Part shown: positions 36,185 through 36,198 of the stretch, piece after piece
How the letters are laid out: every line of letters starts with the position of its first letter
Numbering within the stretch: position 1 is the first letter of the stretch
Assembly (NCBI GenBank): GCA_022511145.1
Contig: JAFLSC010000019.1
Coordinates: forward strand, 1 to 36,198
Origin: Helicobacter sp.
GTDB taxonomy: Bacteria > Campylobacterota > Campylobacteria > Campylobacterales > Helicobacteraceae
DNA: 36,198 nucleotides
Direction of reading: 5' to 3'
Notes under the pieces: model-generated
What the model saw: only the letters and a program-made list of their open reading frames with translations
What the model was told of the DNA's origin: nothing
The model's database searches: none
Position numbers and translations under genes: made by a program

Positions 36185-36198
36185 CACATATCCAAAAA

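Overview
The window reads as the chromosome of a Helicobacter-like member of the Campylobacterota. The DNA is AT-rich and densely packed, with extended -10 promoters that lack clear -35 boxes. Gene order matches blocks that I recall from Helicobacter pylori: glyQ / nif3-like / RpoN chaperone-zinc ribbon / waaA / pseudouridine synthase, and pyrH / rpoZ / spoT / tyrS / fabX / amiA. HisIE, an assimilatory sulfate pathway and a BspA-type repeat protein are absent from H. pylori and point to an enterohepatic-type species. I cannot name the species. No tRNA, rRNA, IS element, prophage or CRISPR was seen.

Layout. (1) 1-4556, + strand: sulfate uptake and activation, 3' end of cysW then cysA, cysH, cysD and cysN, overlapping or nearly so. 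CysN has no APS kinase domain and CysH has the cysteines of a 4Fe-4S APS reductase, so the encoded route is sulfate to APS to sulfite. (2) 4557-4979: a hairpin, three dispersed repeats, a promoter and the first 11 codons of a lost sulfotransferase-like gene. (3) 4980-7822, - strand: PPP-type phosphatase and PiT phosphate permease (adjacent), and yqeY. (4) 7907-14691, + strand: flgH behind a good sigma-54 promoter, then thrC, glyQ, nif3-like, flgZ-like, waaA and a pseudouridine synthase. (5) 14781-18999, + strand: ilvE, SPFH protein, hisIE, DUF2393-like protein and pdxA. (6) 19085-27977, - strand: pyrH, rpoZ, spoT, tyrS, fabX, amiA, a membrane protein, trpB and a possible 29-residue ORF, with short gaps throughout. 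(7) 27978-30714: accessory pocket with a repeat copy, a 613-residue BspA-like protein of nineteen 25-residue repeats, and a divergent lipoprotein. (8) 30722-33716, + strand: NAD(P)HX repair enzyme, thiG and recO. (9) 33717-34373: two repeat copies and a second sulfotransferase-like remnant (start and P-loop joined out of frame to the C-terminus). (10) 34526-36121: YbiT-type ABC-F ATPase, followed by a promoter for a gene beyond the window.

The most notable signals are the two sulfotransferase remnants about 29 kb apart (one directly downstream of the sulfate-activation genes), the BspA-like gene that appears to be two paralogous units fused head to tail, the dispersed palindromic repeats at accessory boundaries (one copy forming a convincing terminator), and the sigma-54 promoter of flgH lying close to the gene for the sigma-54 chaperone. 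I found no clear candidate for a wholly new multi-gene system.
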